A DNA stretch of 25,714 nt from Botryococcus braunii (GCA_002005505.1 KV908352.1:852012-877725), one strand, 5' to 3'; counted from the stretch's first letter, positions 11,992-20,615 are shown. Program-made: numbers and translations. The notes: generated by a model from the letters alone, not told the origin.

Positions 11992-12108
11992 GTGGTATTT
12001 CCGGCCATGCGTTTGTTCTTGAAGCCTTCTCGACCACGTGCAACAGATGGCAGCATGATACTGCTGACGCGCTTGGAAGACCTATACCGAACCTTTGAGC
12101 GGTGTTGA
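11992..12108 (+). CDS. MLH1: MLH1 terminal exon ending in FERC
   Basis: The 38 codons begin VVFPAMRLFLKPS and end RLEDLYRTFERC before TGA. This matches the plant ending HVLFPSMRLFLKPP...LEKLYKIFERC almost position for position. The C-terminal FERC is invariant in eukaryotic MLH1, and its last Cys contributes to the metal-binding endonuclease site of the PMS partner. The acceptor is gtgcag before 11992, which joins the preceding EH codons in phase 0. The intact terminus and open exons argue that the gene is functional. Confidence 0.95.
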   Translation: MVFPAMRLFLKPSRPRATDGSMILLTRLEDLYRTFERC

Positions 12109-13033
12109 AAACCCCATAGGGTACTAGGATTGGATTCCAATGGAAGGCAAGTTCACTGCAGTGTCACTGTGTGTCCATGTAACCCATTCGAGAGGAAACC
12201 GGAACCGGCCATTCTTTAAAACAATAATTAAGCAGTATCTTTTAAATACTGCATTCGTGCACAACAAGCCCTCTGGCGACCCATCATTGTAGTCAAACTC
12301 ATGGGTGAACAACTACGTTTCTTACAGCCCACATCTCCAACAACATTAAAACTACAGCGTCAAACAAGCCTGCAAAGGACACATCAATCCAAGATATTCA
12401 CATCAACCACTAAATCAATGCCCTAACGCAATTCCTCCATTACATAAACAATCAGACTGGTGTAACCCAACCATTACCTCAAATTCAGGCAAATGTATGA
12501 ACACACAACCCGCTTTGAATGCGTGCATTATCTCAATCGAGTCACCAAGCCAGATGCACCGCCCTGAGACATAACTGGCTAAAAGTAAACATTGCACATG
12601 CTCAGTACCTCTTCATACTCATCATCATAACTGCTTATCAGCATATACACATGCACACACCAACATACTTCCATCTGCACATGGTCAAGTAATGAGACCA
12701 GGGACACCATCATCCCTCACTAAAGAAACCCTTCAAGGAAAATAAAGCAGAAGAAAGGACTAAGTTTGTGCCCCAACGCCTCCGAGCACTAAGTTTGTGC
12801 CCCAACTCCTCCGAGCAGCTGTTGAAAACCAACCCCTCGTCCACCAATGCTCACCGTCTACGGTACAATCAGCGTCCAAAAACCACCATTCCACCTCATC
12901 AGTCCCACCCACCATCACACCCACAACCCCAGCAGGTTAATTCTTGAAAGATTCTACATAGCTCAGCCCCAGAAGGTCATACAGCACATCCTTATCAGAA
13001 TCCTTGAAGCACTTTCCAATATAGATCCCCACA
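12109..13033. other. Convergent intergenic region
   Basis: The region lies between the MLH1 stop and the presumed stop of the minus-strand bHLH gene. It contains an AATAAA at about 12740 on the plus strand, which could be a polyadenylation signal, and a 29-bp tandem duplication. No further gene is seen. Confidence 0.6.
12759..12816 (+). repeat. 29-bp tandem duplication
   Basis: Two adjacent 29-bp copies starting actaagtttgtgcccc (12759-12787 and 12788-12816) differ at one base. Confidence 0.95.
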
Positions 13034-13290
13034 TTACTTGGCAGGGTGGGTAAAGCCGCTTGAAGCATAAGGAAGGGGCTTTGAAAGAATTGCTGCAGTA
13101 TTGCATTTCCGAAATTTGGTGGGGCGGCCAGCTACAGACCTGCTGCTGCTAGGGTGCGCAGTTCCCTCTTTAGCTTCTGCACCAACTTGAGCATGCTTCG
13201 TGTCTAGGTGCTGGTAACACTTACGGGTTGTGTGCAGAGCCTCAGACACATGCTGAGTTGGTACAACAGGCTGCAGAGGAAGCGCTGACA
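13034..13290 (-). CDS. bHLH gene, probable last exon
   Basis: On the minus strand an acceptor (ttcaag, exon from 13290) opens a frame that reads SALPLQPVVPTQHVSEALHT and continues to a TAA at 13034. The phase fits the upstream candidate exon ending at 13835. With the other exons the model gives one open frame of 978 bases (325 residues). The sequence has no recognised domain and the 3' half could be spliced differently; a GTAAGT at 13224 is a possible donor. Support is mainly phase agreement. Confidence 0.42.
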
Positions 13291-13834
13291 CTTGAAGGGG
13301 GAGAATTGGCAAGCCTGTTCACCAGAGCCCATAAACTGGCCTGTGAGTCCTTATAAAAATGTTGCACATGTATGAGAAAGGTGAAACCCCCAAAGAGAAA
13401 AACTGGGTTGTGTATAGGTGCGTGTCTGTTCTGAGAGCAGGAGACACCACAGTTCACAACAAAAACAAGGGGCCCACCCAATCACTGCAAACATCCCTCG
13501 CAGCCTCATGTCTAAATCCCATTACCCCATTACAAACCCAGATTCCCACTCCCCCCCCCCTCTCTCTCTCATCCACAGACACAGACACACCGCCACTCAC
13601 CCCTCCAGATACTCACAAACATGACTTAACGTCAAGCACAGACAGAACTTCAGGCCACTACAACAACACACAGGCAGCAGCTTCAGTTGCTGCAGAACAC
13701 CACATGACCATGCCCTACCGGCACTAACAGACGAACAGCGGATAACACACCCCACACAGGTAACACTGAACAGACACCACTGCAGCACACTCGAAAATCC
13801 AAGCCCAAGCAACCAAAATGTGCAAAGCACTAAC

Positions 13835-13959
13835 CTATTGGTGCATTGAGCAACTGATGCGACTGCAGCTGGTGCAGTAGAGCCACCGGGCCTGCTGTAG
13901 CCTGCTGATTCTTGTAACACTCCTGGAGGACCTCCGCACCCTGTTCCAACACAGCCCCT
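13835..13959 (-). CDS. bHLH gene, probable internal exon
   Basis: On the minus strand the acceptor ttttaag precedes 13959 and the donor GTTAGT follows 13835. The frame reads GAVLEQGAEVLQECYKNQQ, then a Gln/Leu-rich LLHQLQSHQLLNAPI. The composition resembles the Gln-rich tail of the preceding exon. No domain was recognised. The frame choice depends on the donor chosen for the upstream exon. Confidence 0.48.
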
Positions 13960-14319
13960 CTTAAAACAACAAAATCTTGTCCAGAGGAGAAGCAGGACCA
14001 GCAGAGAAAAAGGGAGAGGGGGGGGGGGGGAGAACATGACAGAAGTACTTGGCTCTGCACCAGGTGTAATTGCTGTATAAGGCAAATCTAAAGGTCGTGC
14101 AACAAAAGCTCTGCACATGGTCCTGCACAACCAAAAAAACACCCACAGAAGTGAAGCTAGGGATTTTTGCAACAAGGACAAACAACTTGGAGCTTCCATG
14201 CAATGCCAATAGACTAATCCCACCAAGACTAAAGGGTGGCAAAGCAAAATTGCGCAAGGCTCCCATGGTCTGTTCCGGCTAGAAAGTCAACTGAACGTCA
14301 AGCATGGACAGGAGCACAC

Positions 14320-14778
14320 ACCTCAGCTGGCCATGCACAAAGTAAGCTGACAAGAGCCTGTTGCTGCTGCATGTGCTGCAGCAGCATCTCATGAAGAAGT
14401 TTTGTAGGGTTGACCTCCAGAGCAGACGATCCAAGAGGCAGAACAAAAGGAGCTGCAGATGCAGAGATACTCGGCTGGTACTCTTCGATAATAGCTGCTG
14501 ACCCAGACTTTAAAGGGTCTTCCTCTATCTCCTTCAGCTTTGCTAGTTCCCTTGCTTCAAAAGGAGATTGCTTGCAAATTTGTTGAACATCCATTTGTGG
14601 AAGGAGCATACGGTAACTCCACTGGGCGTCTTCTGACAGGTCCTTCAAACCTCCGACCTCTACACATTGGCGAAGAAGGCCTTGCAAATCACGAATGTAG
14701 TTCACAGCTTCATGAAGGAATCCTGCCTTGTCGACCTTTTTCTCGCCAACTGGGATGGTGTCCCGCAGGGCCTCAAAC
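14320..14778 (-). CDS. bHLH transcription factor exon: helix-loop-helix half
   Basis: Minus strand, acceptor cttttcag before 14778. The first codons complete the bHLH domain: FEALRDTIPVGEKKVDKAGF then LHEAVNYIRDLQGLL. These are helix 1, the loop with the conserved (K)DKA, and helix 2. Downstream the protein has a charged segment (FEARELAKLKEIEEDP), a small-residue stretch and a HMQQQQ run. The exon is read to about 14320 (GTGTGC donor, phase 2). An alternative GTGTGT donor one codon earlier is in phase 0. The bHLH dimer would act in the nucleus on E-box DNA. The exact subfamily is uncertain. Confidence 0.87.
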
Positions 14779-15161
14779 CTGAAAAGCCGGAGACGGGAAA
14801 AAGTAAGAAAAGTTCAAAGCCAGATATGAAGGCGAAGAATGATCTACTACTCACCCTACTGCCTTCCTCAAGAGACCTGGATCATCAAGCATGTATTGGC
14901 GGAAAAGTATGGGCCATACGGCGATGTTCTTTGGAAGGGAGGAAAAGCTACTAGACTACAAAGACGATCTGGACAAGCAGAAATAGCATCCCCCCTTAAA
15001 AATTGCTTTACGTGTTACTAACAACTGAAAACATCGTGTGCCCGACTGGAAAACCCAGTTCCGCTGGGGTTTCGCAAGTCTTGACATAACCGTGTGTTCG
15101 GCTGACAGCAATTCTCCAATAAGAACGTTCATCATAAAGTGCTTCCCAACTTGTTGCTTAC
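14779..15161 (-). other. Intron splitting the bHLH domain
   Basis: Minus-strand intron with donor GTAAGC at 15161 and acceptor cttttcag ending at 14779. It separates the basic region with its first helix residues (ending RINAG) from the rest of helix 1 (FEALRD). Confidence 0.85.
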
Positions 15162-15263
15162 CCAGCATTGATCCTATCCCGTCGCTTTTGCTCCGTCTCT
15201 TTATGCAAGAGTCCACCTCGGGGACAAGACCGGCCAGAGGGCGATGAACGAGCCCTTTTACAC
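15162..15263 (-). CDS. bHLH transcription factor exon: basic region
   Basis: Minus strand, 102 bases. It encodes CKRARSSPSGRS, then LLHKETEQKRRDRINAG. The basic region carries His, Glu and Arg at the H-E-R spacing (H, +4 E, +8 R) that defines E-box and G-box binding bHLH proteins. The TEQ-K/R-RR-x-R/K-IN pattern is closest, from memory, to plant BIM-type bHLH proteins. The acceptor gccag precedes 15263 and the donor GTAAGC follows; both phases match the neighbouring exons. Confidence 0.87.
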
Positions 15264-15468
15264 CTGGCCCAGATTCCCCATTTGGCATTAGGTTGGCATT
15301 CCAAAACCAGCAATCGCTCACTGTTCAAAGGCAATCCGCCACAGGGGCTTTGCCGGTAGGGAAGGAGCAAGGCCGCACGTGACACCTGTGAGGGGCACAA
15401 GCAAAGACGAATGCAGAAACTGAGCTCACACATACCACTCCACCAGGATAAACAAGGCCATTACTCAC
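15264..15468 (-). other. First intron of the bHLH gene
   Basis: Minus strand, with donor GTGAGT at 15468 and acceptor gccag at 15264. The longer open frame across this region is read-through of the intron. Confidence 0.75.
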
Positions 15469-15503
15469 CCTTTACTGCTCCCGGGAGCTGAGCAAGCTTC
15501 CAT
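15469..15503 (-). CDS. bHLH gene first coding exon
   Basis: Minus-strand ATG at 15503 in the context gattATGg (A at -3, G at +4), a good initiation context. It encodes MEACSAPGSSK and a split Gly codon, then a consensus GTGAGT donor. Joined to the next exon in phase, this puts the basic region only about 20 residues from the N-terminus. A start further upstream through another exon cannot be excluded. Confidence 0.68.
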
Positions 15504-16050
15504 AATCAGTGTGCGGCCGTTTGCACTGGACAAGACACCTCGGATCGGGGCAGGTTCGTCGGGTACGATACACAAGATACTCCCACTACGCGGTCAAGGG
15601 AACCTAAAACCTCAACAACAACAACAACAACAGCAACACAGGCAGCAACAAACGTCAGACTCACGGCAGCCGTGAAAAAGCGAGGAAGCACGAGCACTCG
15701 GGATACGGAAACTGTATGAGTTCATTCTTGCTAGACTGAAAGGAAACACGGAAATTGGCAGGAGACGTGAATATACAAAGGTTTGCGAGGTAGCAGTCAG
15801 AATCTGGGAGCGCTTCAGTTGGAGCGTGGTTGGGCTGCAAGGGTGGCGGGGCACCTTTGCACGTGGACATCGGCAGGGGAAAAAGAAATTTGCACGTGCC
15901 CGCCGTCTTGCAATCAAGGTTGGGGGCCGGGCCCCGGGCTGAGCAGCAGATTTTTTCCTTCACATGCCCCTCGGTTAAATAGCGGCCCACGTGCAACCAG
16001 ACATCCCACGTGCTGAGGGGTTGGGGCCGGTGCACGGGCCGTGCTCATGG
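15504..16050 (-). promoter_or_regulatory. 5' leader and promoter region of the bHLH gene
   Basis: Upstream of the bHLH start on the minus strand. It contains a (TTG)n stretch at about 15617-15645, likely in the leader, a weak TATA-like CTATTTAA (minus strand, about 15975-15982) and four CACGTG G-boxes between 15860 and 16012. No protein-coding signal was recognised. Confidence 0.5.
15860..16012. promoter_or_regulatory. Cluster of four CACGTG G-boxes
   Basis: Perfect CACGTG hexamers at 15860-15865, 15893-15898, 15988-15993 and 16007-16012. Four in 153 bp is far more than expected by chance, where one is expected per about 4 kb. They lie about 360-510 bp upstream of the bHLH start codon. Confidence 0.75.
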
Positions 16051-16138
16051 CAGCTGGTCCACATTCACATCCCCATTTCCCGTCCACATTCACCTCGCCC
16101 TCTCGGGCCGCTGAGAGTCTCGGCCAGTGAAATTTTTA

Positions 16139-16358
16139 GTGGCAGAATTATGCCATTTTGGCAGAATTAAATAATTCCGAGCGGTTGGCTGGCAGAATAA
16201 TCCCATTTTGCACCCTCCGACTCTGCCATTTCAGGCAGCGAAAAAGAAATGCGGAGAGGCTGATTCTGCCACAGAGTGGCAGAGGGAAAAAAATTCAAGA
16301 TATGGATTTCTGCCACGGTGGCATTTGAAAATGTATTTCTCAAGGGACGATTCTGCCA
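16139..16358. repeat. GGCAGAAT / ATTCTGCC repeat field, possible small inverted-repeat element
   Basis: Three GGCAGAAT-type motifs (16141, 16160, 16191) lie in the left half. Inverted versions (around 16263, 16306 and 16350, each followed by CAC or CACG) lie in the right half. GTGGCAGAAT at 16139 and ATTCTGCCAC at the right end could be terminal inverted repeats of a MITE-like element. No convincing target duplication was seen. Confidence 0.5.
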
Positions 16359-16463
16359 CCCCTGTATTCCGGACGAGGGTCATGATCTCTCAGAGCCCTC
16401 TCACTGAGAGGCTCTCAGAGTGGGCTGCTAGTAGGCTGCCAGCAGGGCGGTCCGCATAAAGGG

Positions 16464-16516
16464 CCTTCTTCCGTAGCCGCTGGCCTTAATTTAAGGCCAG
16501 CAGCTACGGAAGACGG
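16464..16516. repeat. Long hairpin (near-perfect inverted repeat)
   Basis: The arms of about 26 bases pair around a single central T (16490) with two mismatches. The core is ctggccttaa / ttaaggccag. It would form a very stable stem. Confidence 0.93.
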
Positions 16517-16561
16517 TAGGCCGGGGAGCGCAAGCGCCCGAAGCCCGACTACCGAATCGCC

Positions 16562-16592
16562 ATTCGGGAGTCCCTGCCAGGGAGTCCCGAAT
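16562..16592. repeat. 15-bp-arm hairpin
   Basis: The arms attcgggagtccctg and cagggagtcccgaat pair with one mismatch around one base. The inner gggagtccc is also a direct repeat. A further short stem (cggtag/ctaccg) lies between this and the hairpin at 16464. Confidence 0.9.
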
Positions 16593-16931
16593 GAGTCACC
16601 ACCGCTGGTTCTGTTGACTGGCGAACTCGGTTGCCAAAGACGGACGGACCTTCTCACTTTGTTTTCTGACATTTTATGAACAAATTTATCAGATCGCATT
16701 ATGACATGAAGAATGGTGAAGGGCTGATTGATAAGGCGTTTCGTAATTACCTTATAACCTAATAAAGATTCAAGCGTCTCCGTCAAAGTTGAGCCCTTTT
16801 GGCTTTTAATGGGCCAGGGGGTCGGCTCACATACACATCAGATGCCCATCGTTCATACCATAATCTTACATCTGGAGGGAAGAGTATCACCAAGGAGTCA
16901 TGGCAAGGGTGCCTTGATAAAATTCTCATGA
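16593..16931. other. Stretch without a recognised gene
   Basis: Unique-looking sequence between the hairpin cluster and the interrupted open reading frame. I see no motif, repeat or coding signal that I can name. Confidence 0.5.
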
Positions 16932-16937
16932 AGGTTT

Positions 16938-17218
16938 GTGATATTGGAAGGCCTTAGGACATTGGCTGAGCAATTATACGAGCGTTTCCCGCATACGGAT
17001 TTGTTGGATGCACTTATTGTCTTGCAAGCGTACGCGTCCTATTGGGAGAAGCCACAACTTGTGGATCTTGAGGATTCTGTCGAGGTCCTAGTTGGGTTAT
17101 ATGGTACAGAGAAGTTGCAGATAGTGGGCTCTTCTAACAACATCACCGTTTGCCCTATCATAAATGGGGATTTGCTTCGCACACAGACCAAGCGGTTCAA
17201 GGAGATCATGCGTGAGAG
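16938..17218 (+). pseudogene. Left half of an open reading frame split by the copia insertion
   Basis: The frame reads LAEQLYERFPHTDLLDALIV, then ASYWEKPQLVDLEDSVEVLV, and stays open up to the LTR border. If the element and one copy of the GAGAG duplication are ignored, the same frame continues from 23720 to a stop at 23844-23846. The FPHTDLLDA...YW pattern vaguely resembles the C-terminal part of hAT-type transposases, but I cannot confirm the family. It is opened by a stop at about 16929, and the true start is unknown. Probably an older transposon relic. Confidence 0.5.
17214..17218 (+). repeat. Target site duplication GAGAG (left)
   Basis: Five bases, GAGAG, abut the left LTR and recur at 23715-23719 directly after the right LTR. 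Five base pairs is the usual duplication length for Ty1/copia integrase. Confidence 0.9.
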
Positions 17219-17588
17219 TGTTGTGTTAATTAATTTTATGCCTTTCCCTCAGAGGAGTAATAATGGCAAGTCTCCGTATGAAGACAATACCAATTAGGAA
17301 AGAGAGGCAGAACCCTGAGTTCTGCCAGGCAATACATGCATTTGAACGAAGACTATCATAACGCAAGTTACAGACACGTTTGTAGAAAGGAGGCATATGG
17401 GGCAAGCACGGATAGGGAAGGCACTTGGTTGGAACTATAGTGGCACTCCGGGTGTCTATCAATCAGTTGCTAACCAGTCCTTGACTTGTATATGTCCGTG
17501 CCTACTTAACAACGCACAAGTAGGAGGACATCGTCTAACACCCTCCGTGCCGCCACCATGCAGGATACGCCAAGCCCAGAATATTTCA
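17219..17588 (+). repeat. 5' LTR of the copia element
   Basis: Starts TGTTGTGTTAATTAA and ends AATATTTCA, so it has the canonical TG...CA ends. By eye it is identical to the 3' LTR over all 370 bases. It contains an internal stem (ggcagaa / ttctgcc at 17306-17326). The reading frames on either strand of the LTR occur identically in both copies and are not genes. Confidence 0.96.
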
Positions 17589-17602
17589 GGTTATGGGCCC
17601 AC
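17589..17602 (+). promoter_or_regulatory. Primer-binding site for a half-tRNA (initiator Met) primer
   Basis: Directly after the LTR stands GGTTATGGGCCCAC. It is complementary to the anticodon arm of eukaryotic initiator tRNA-Met (GUGGGCCCAUAACC), not to a tRNA 3' end, which would give TGG first. Drosophila copia uses the same region, with a cleaved 5' half-tRNA as primer. The ATG inside this site opens a 13-codon upstream frame ending at 17634. Confidence 0.85.
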
Positions 17603-17656
17603 GGGCTCGGATGCTGAGAGTGGGTGGCGCCTAAATCGGAGCTCACTAGACTGTGA

Positions 17657-17929
17657 ATGGCGAAGAAGCGGACAAAGCAAACAGCCAGGAAGACCACCAA
17701 CCTCAACGTTCCAGCGCGCTTGAGATCAGGACCTCCGTCATACAACGAACTAATCAGAGAAGGAGGACAACGTGGAGACCGCAATCCTGACGAGAGAGCC
17801 TTTATCGTCAAAGACTACATCTTTCACCTTCACGTTGGCTGTCCGTTAGCTCAACCCACCTGGTTCAGAAGTAAGATCTTGCTGCTACCTTGCGAGTACT
17901 GGAGTTATAAGACAACTGGGGAATTATGA
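17657..17929 (+). CDS. Small ORF in the copia leader with a histone H3 tail-like N-terminus
   Basis: A 90-codon frame ahead of gag. It begins MAKKRTKQTARKTTN. The RTKQTARKTT part matches residues 2-11 of histone H3 at nine of ten positions, including the H3 K4, R8 and K9 equivalents; S10 is Thr. The rest has no similarity to H3 that I can see. Its TGA overlaps the gag ATG as ATGA (17926-17929), in the -1 frame relative to gag, an arrangement that allows termination-reinitiation. Its own ATG has T at -3 and G at +4, so initiation strength is moderate. Translation is not proven. Confidence 0.6.
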   Translation: MAKKRTKQTARKTTNLNVPARLRSGPPSYNELIREGGQRGDRNPDERAFIVKDYIFHLHVGCPLAQPTWFRSKILLLPCEYWSYKTTGEL

Positions 17930-20412
17930 CTTCCAAGAAGAAAGGATCATCAGCTAGTGGAGCATCAACGTCAAGCAGTGAACCAGCCTCATCCACACCC
18001 ATCAGAGAACCGTGTACTCCCAGCACCTCAAGAGGCAGCGGAGATGAGCTGCCCAAGATTATCCCAACAAATGTCAAGGTACACATAAAACTGAAGGAAC
18101 GGGGGACAAATATTATTGTTTGGAAGAATGCATTTTTGGCAGCAAATGAGTCAAAAGGGTCTTTGCCTGCCATCCTGGAGGCTATGCCTGGTACAGCACA
18201 TGACGCAGCCGCAATGTTACTGATTTATGAGTCAGTCCCAGAGGAATGGCTGGGACCTCTGTCTAATCTGCCCTCTGCTTATGATGCATATGAGTTCATC
18301 TGCAGAAAGTTTATTGGTGGATATAATATCGAGGCCAATGCAGATTGGCTCCAAGAAATGAGCCAGGGAATGAAACATGACGAGACGATTTCGCAATATG
18401 TCAACAGAATGATCAACCTGAAGGCATGCCTTGACAGGAACAACCATGCTCTACTGGATGCACACGTTGCAACCCAGATTGTGCAGGGCTTGCCTGATGC
18501 AGCTAAAGAGCCAGGAATGATCACAACTGCTGCAGCACAACCCCTGGAGAAGCTGGCTGGACTTCTGCGCAACACAGCAGCTGCAGTGGGTTTTGATGAA
18601 TATGCTCCTCGCCAACCAAGGGTTTTGGCTCTTGGACAAGGCTCCAGTGGAGCCAATACCCCACCAGCTGCCAGTGCAGTCCATCAGCAGGCCCAACCAA
18701 CTGTCTCTGAGGCCAAGTCCGAGACTAAGGGCATCTGCAACTACTGCAATAAGAAGGGGCATTACTGGAGGGACTGTCGAAAGAGGAAGCGGGACGAGGA
18801 GACCCAACGGAACGTAGTGGCAGCGGTCCAACAATTGCAGGGAATGTGGCCACAGGGACCTCCACATATGGGTGGCCCACACCCTCCTGCAGCCCAGCTG
18901 GCGCACCCTGGACTGGATGCCTTTCCGGCATGGTTCCAACCCCCAGCTCCCCCACCTCCACCACCTGGAGGTATGCCATACATAATTTCCCTCAACATCC
19001 TGAAGACTCCTGTCAGAAATTCGTCTCTGCAATCCTGGCTGGTGGACAGTGGAGCATCTGTACATCTGGTGAATGATGTGACCCTACTACATAATCCAAC
19101 TGTGCATGCCAAACCCATCCCATTACATCTGGCCACTTCAGATGCCACTGGAGGAATTGTAGCATCAGGCTCTGTCTGCATCCTCAGTCGAGTGGGAGTT
19201 CCCCTGTGGATACATCATGTTCAGTGTGTTCCTTCTGCAACCTCAAACATACTGTCAGTATCTGCAGCATTGCGGGATGGGGCAGTCTTTCGCACAGATG
19301 ATGTTGGAGCGTTCACTGAAGTCTGTGGTCCAAACAGCTGGAGGTCTCGGATCAGTGCAGAGAAAGGGCTATTTTATATTCATCAAGTTGTAGCTCTGAG
19401 TCCCAGTGTTAACCACAGAAGAATTTCAGCTGCTGTGAAGTCCAAAACCCCCACCCAAAACTCACACAACTGTGCCAGACGATACCTCTGGCATAGCAGA
19501 ATGGGACATCCAGGTGAAACATGGATGCAGCGCCTAACCAATGAGGACCTGGTCTCGGGACTTGATACATCCCTATGTCCCTGCTCCAATTGTCCAGTCT
19601 ACTGTGAAGCATGTATTGAGGGAAAGACGTCTCGGCCTCCATTTGGAATAAGCAGTAGACCAGCTGTTGAACCACTTGACAGAGTACATATTGACACTGT
19701 GGGCCCCATTTTTCCTGCTGCAGTAACTGGTGAACGTTACTGGGTGACTGCTTTGGATGAGTCATCTCAGTTAAAGGCGGTCCTGCCTGTGAAGTCCAAA
19801 GATGCCATCAGTGCTGCTGTGAGGGACCTCATTCTATACTGGCAGACCCAGAAGAAAACCAAAGTGAAGTGTGTCCGGTGTGACCGTGGAACTGAATTTC
19901 TGAATGCCACGTTCAAAGAATTTTGTGCATCCCAGGGGACTAAATTGGAGACCTCAGCTCCTTACACCCCGCAACAGAATGGAGCGGCTGAAAGAGCCAA
20001 TCGCACCCTCAAGGAACGTACCAGGACTCTTCTGGCTTTTGCAGCTGCCAGTCCAACGTTGTGGAAGGAGGCCCTGGAAACTGCATGCACCCTACTGAAC
20101 ATGGGTCCCAGTACCGGGAGGGACCGCACGCCATCAGAATTATTTTTTGGCTACAAACCAAATGTAACCCCACTGCGTACCTGGGGTTGCTTGGCCTTTG
20201 TGCACATTCCTGATGTCCAGCGCTCTGTGTTTTCCCCTAAAACTGTGCCAGGGATGCTTACTGGTTACTCAGCCTCCTCCAAAGCCTATCGGATCTATGT
20301 GGGAGGGGGTATCTGGAAGGAGAGCAGAGATGTGGTTTTCGTGGAGCACCTCAGGGGAGCCTCTCGGGTTGGCATGAGCGTTTCCTCAACACAGTCTACA
20401 GAGTTTCTGTGA
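17926..20412 (+). CDS. Copia Gag-protease-integrase reading frame
   Basis: 828 residues. The N-terminal half is copia Gag with a CCHC zinc knuckle (CNYCNKKGHYWRDC, residues 271-284), followed by a Pro-rich stretch. The aspartic protease motif DSGA is at 374-377. The integrase has the HHCC zinc site (H523, H528, C560, C563) and a complete D,D35E triad (D590, D653, E689), the last in the typical NGAAERANRT context. It ends at TGA (20410). After this stop the same frame continues for about 150 bases with coding-like sequence, so the stop looks like a mutation or a leaky codon rather than the natural end. Confidence 0.93.
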   Translation: MTSKKKGSSASGASTSSSEPASSTPIREPCTPSTSRGSGDELPKIIPTNVKVHIKLKERGTNIIVWKNAFLAANESKGSLPAILEAMPGTAHDAAAMLLIYESVPEEWLGPLSNLPSAYDAYEFICRKFIGGYNIEANADWLQEMSQGMKHDETISQYVNRMINLKACLDRNNHALLDAHVATQIVQGLPDAAKEPGMITTAAAQPLEKLAGLLRNTAAAVGFDEYAPRQPRVLALGQGSSGANTPPAASAVHQQAQPTVSEAKSETKGICNYCNKKGHYWRDCRKRKRDEETQRNVVAAVQQLQGMWPQGPPHMGGPHPPAAQLAHPGLDAFPAWFQPPAPPPPPPGGMPYIISLNILKTPVRNSSLQSWLVDSGASVHLVNDVTLLHNPTVHAKPIPLHLATSDATGGIVASGSVCILSRVGVPLWIHHVQCVPSATSNILSVSAALRDGAVFRTDDVGAFTEVCGPNSWRSRISAEKGLFYIHQVVALSPSVNHRRISAAVKSKTPTQNSHNCARRYLWHSRMGHPGETWMQRLTNEDLVSGLDTSLCPCSNCPVYCEACIEGKTSRPPFGISSRPAVEPLDRVHIDTVGPIFPAAVTGERYWVTALDESSQLKAVLPVKSKDAISAAVRDLILYWQTQKKTKVKCVRCDRGTEFLNATFKEFCASQGTKLETSAPYTPQQNGAAERANRTLKERTRTLLAFAAASPTLWKEALETACTLLNMGPSTGRDRTPSELFFGYKPNVTPLRTWGCLAFVHIPDVQRSVFSPKTVPGMLTGYSASSKAYRIYVGGGIWKESRDVVFVEHLRGASRVGMSVSSTQSTEFL

Positions 20413-20615
20413 CCTGAGCCCTCTGCAAGTGACACTCCCCCAGTCTTTCCCGGCACCTCCCCTGGCACAACCAACATCAGCCTTGAGACAGATCTTGATG
20501 ACCCACACAGTGAGCCTGAGTACCTGCCAGCCTCCAGCAACCTCCCCACACAGCCTGTCACAGGACCCCCAGTGAGGCTGAGCCCGAGCCTGAATCCAGA
20601 AGACTGTGTGACCCA
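20413..20615 (+). pseudogene. Broken join between integrase and RT frames
   Basis: The first part continues the Gag-integrase frame (a Pro/Ser-rich stretch), while the end (SEAEPEPES and following) is in the RT frame. The switch lies between about 20540 and 20600. A C run at 20566-20570 is the likely site of a one-base indel. No stop-free single frame spans this segment. Confidence 0.75.

Noticed and set aside
13359..13727. 122-codon plus-strand frame
   Set aside because: Low-complexity Pro/Thr/Ser composition opposite the minus-strand bHLH gene. No start context or motif supports it.
17226..17462. Minus-strand 78-codon frame, repeated at 23352-23588
   Set aside because: It lies wholly inside the LTRs and occurs twice because the LTRs are identical. 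There is no sign of a gene.
17589..17602. Possible tRNA gene for initiator Met
   Set aside because: Only 14 bases match, in the antisense direction and at the LTR border. It is a primer-binding site, not a tRNA gene.
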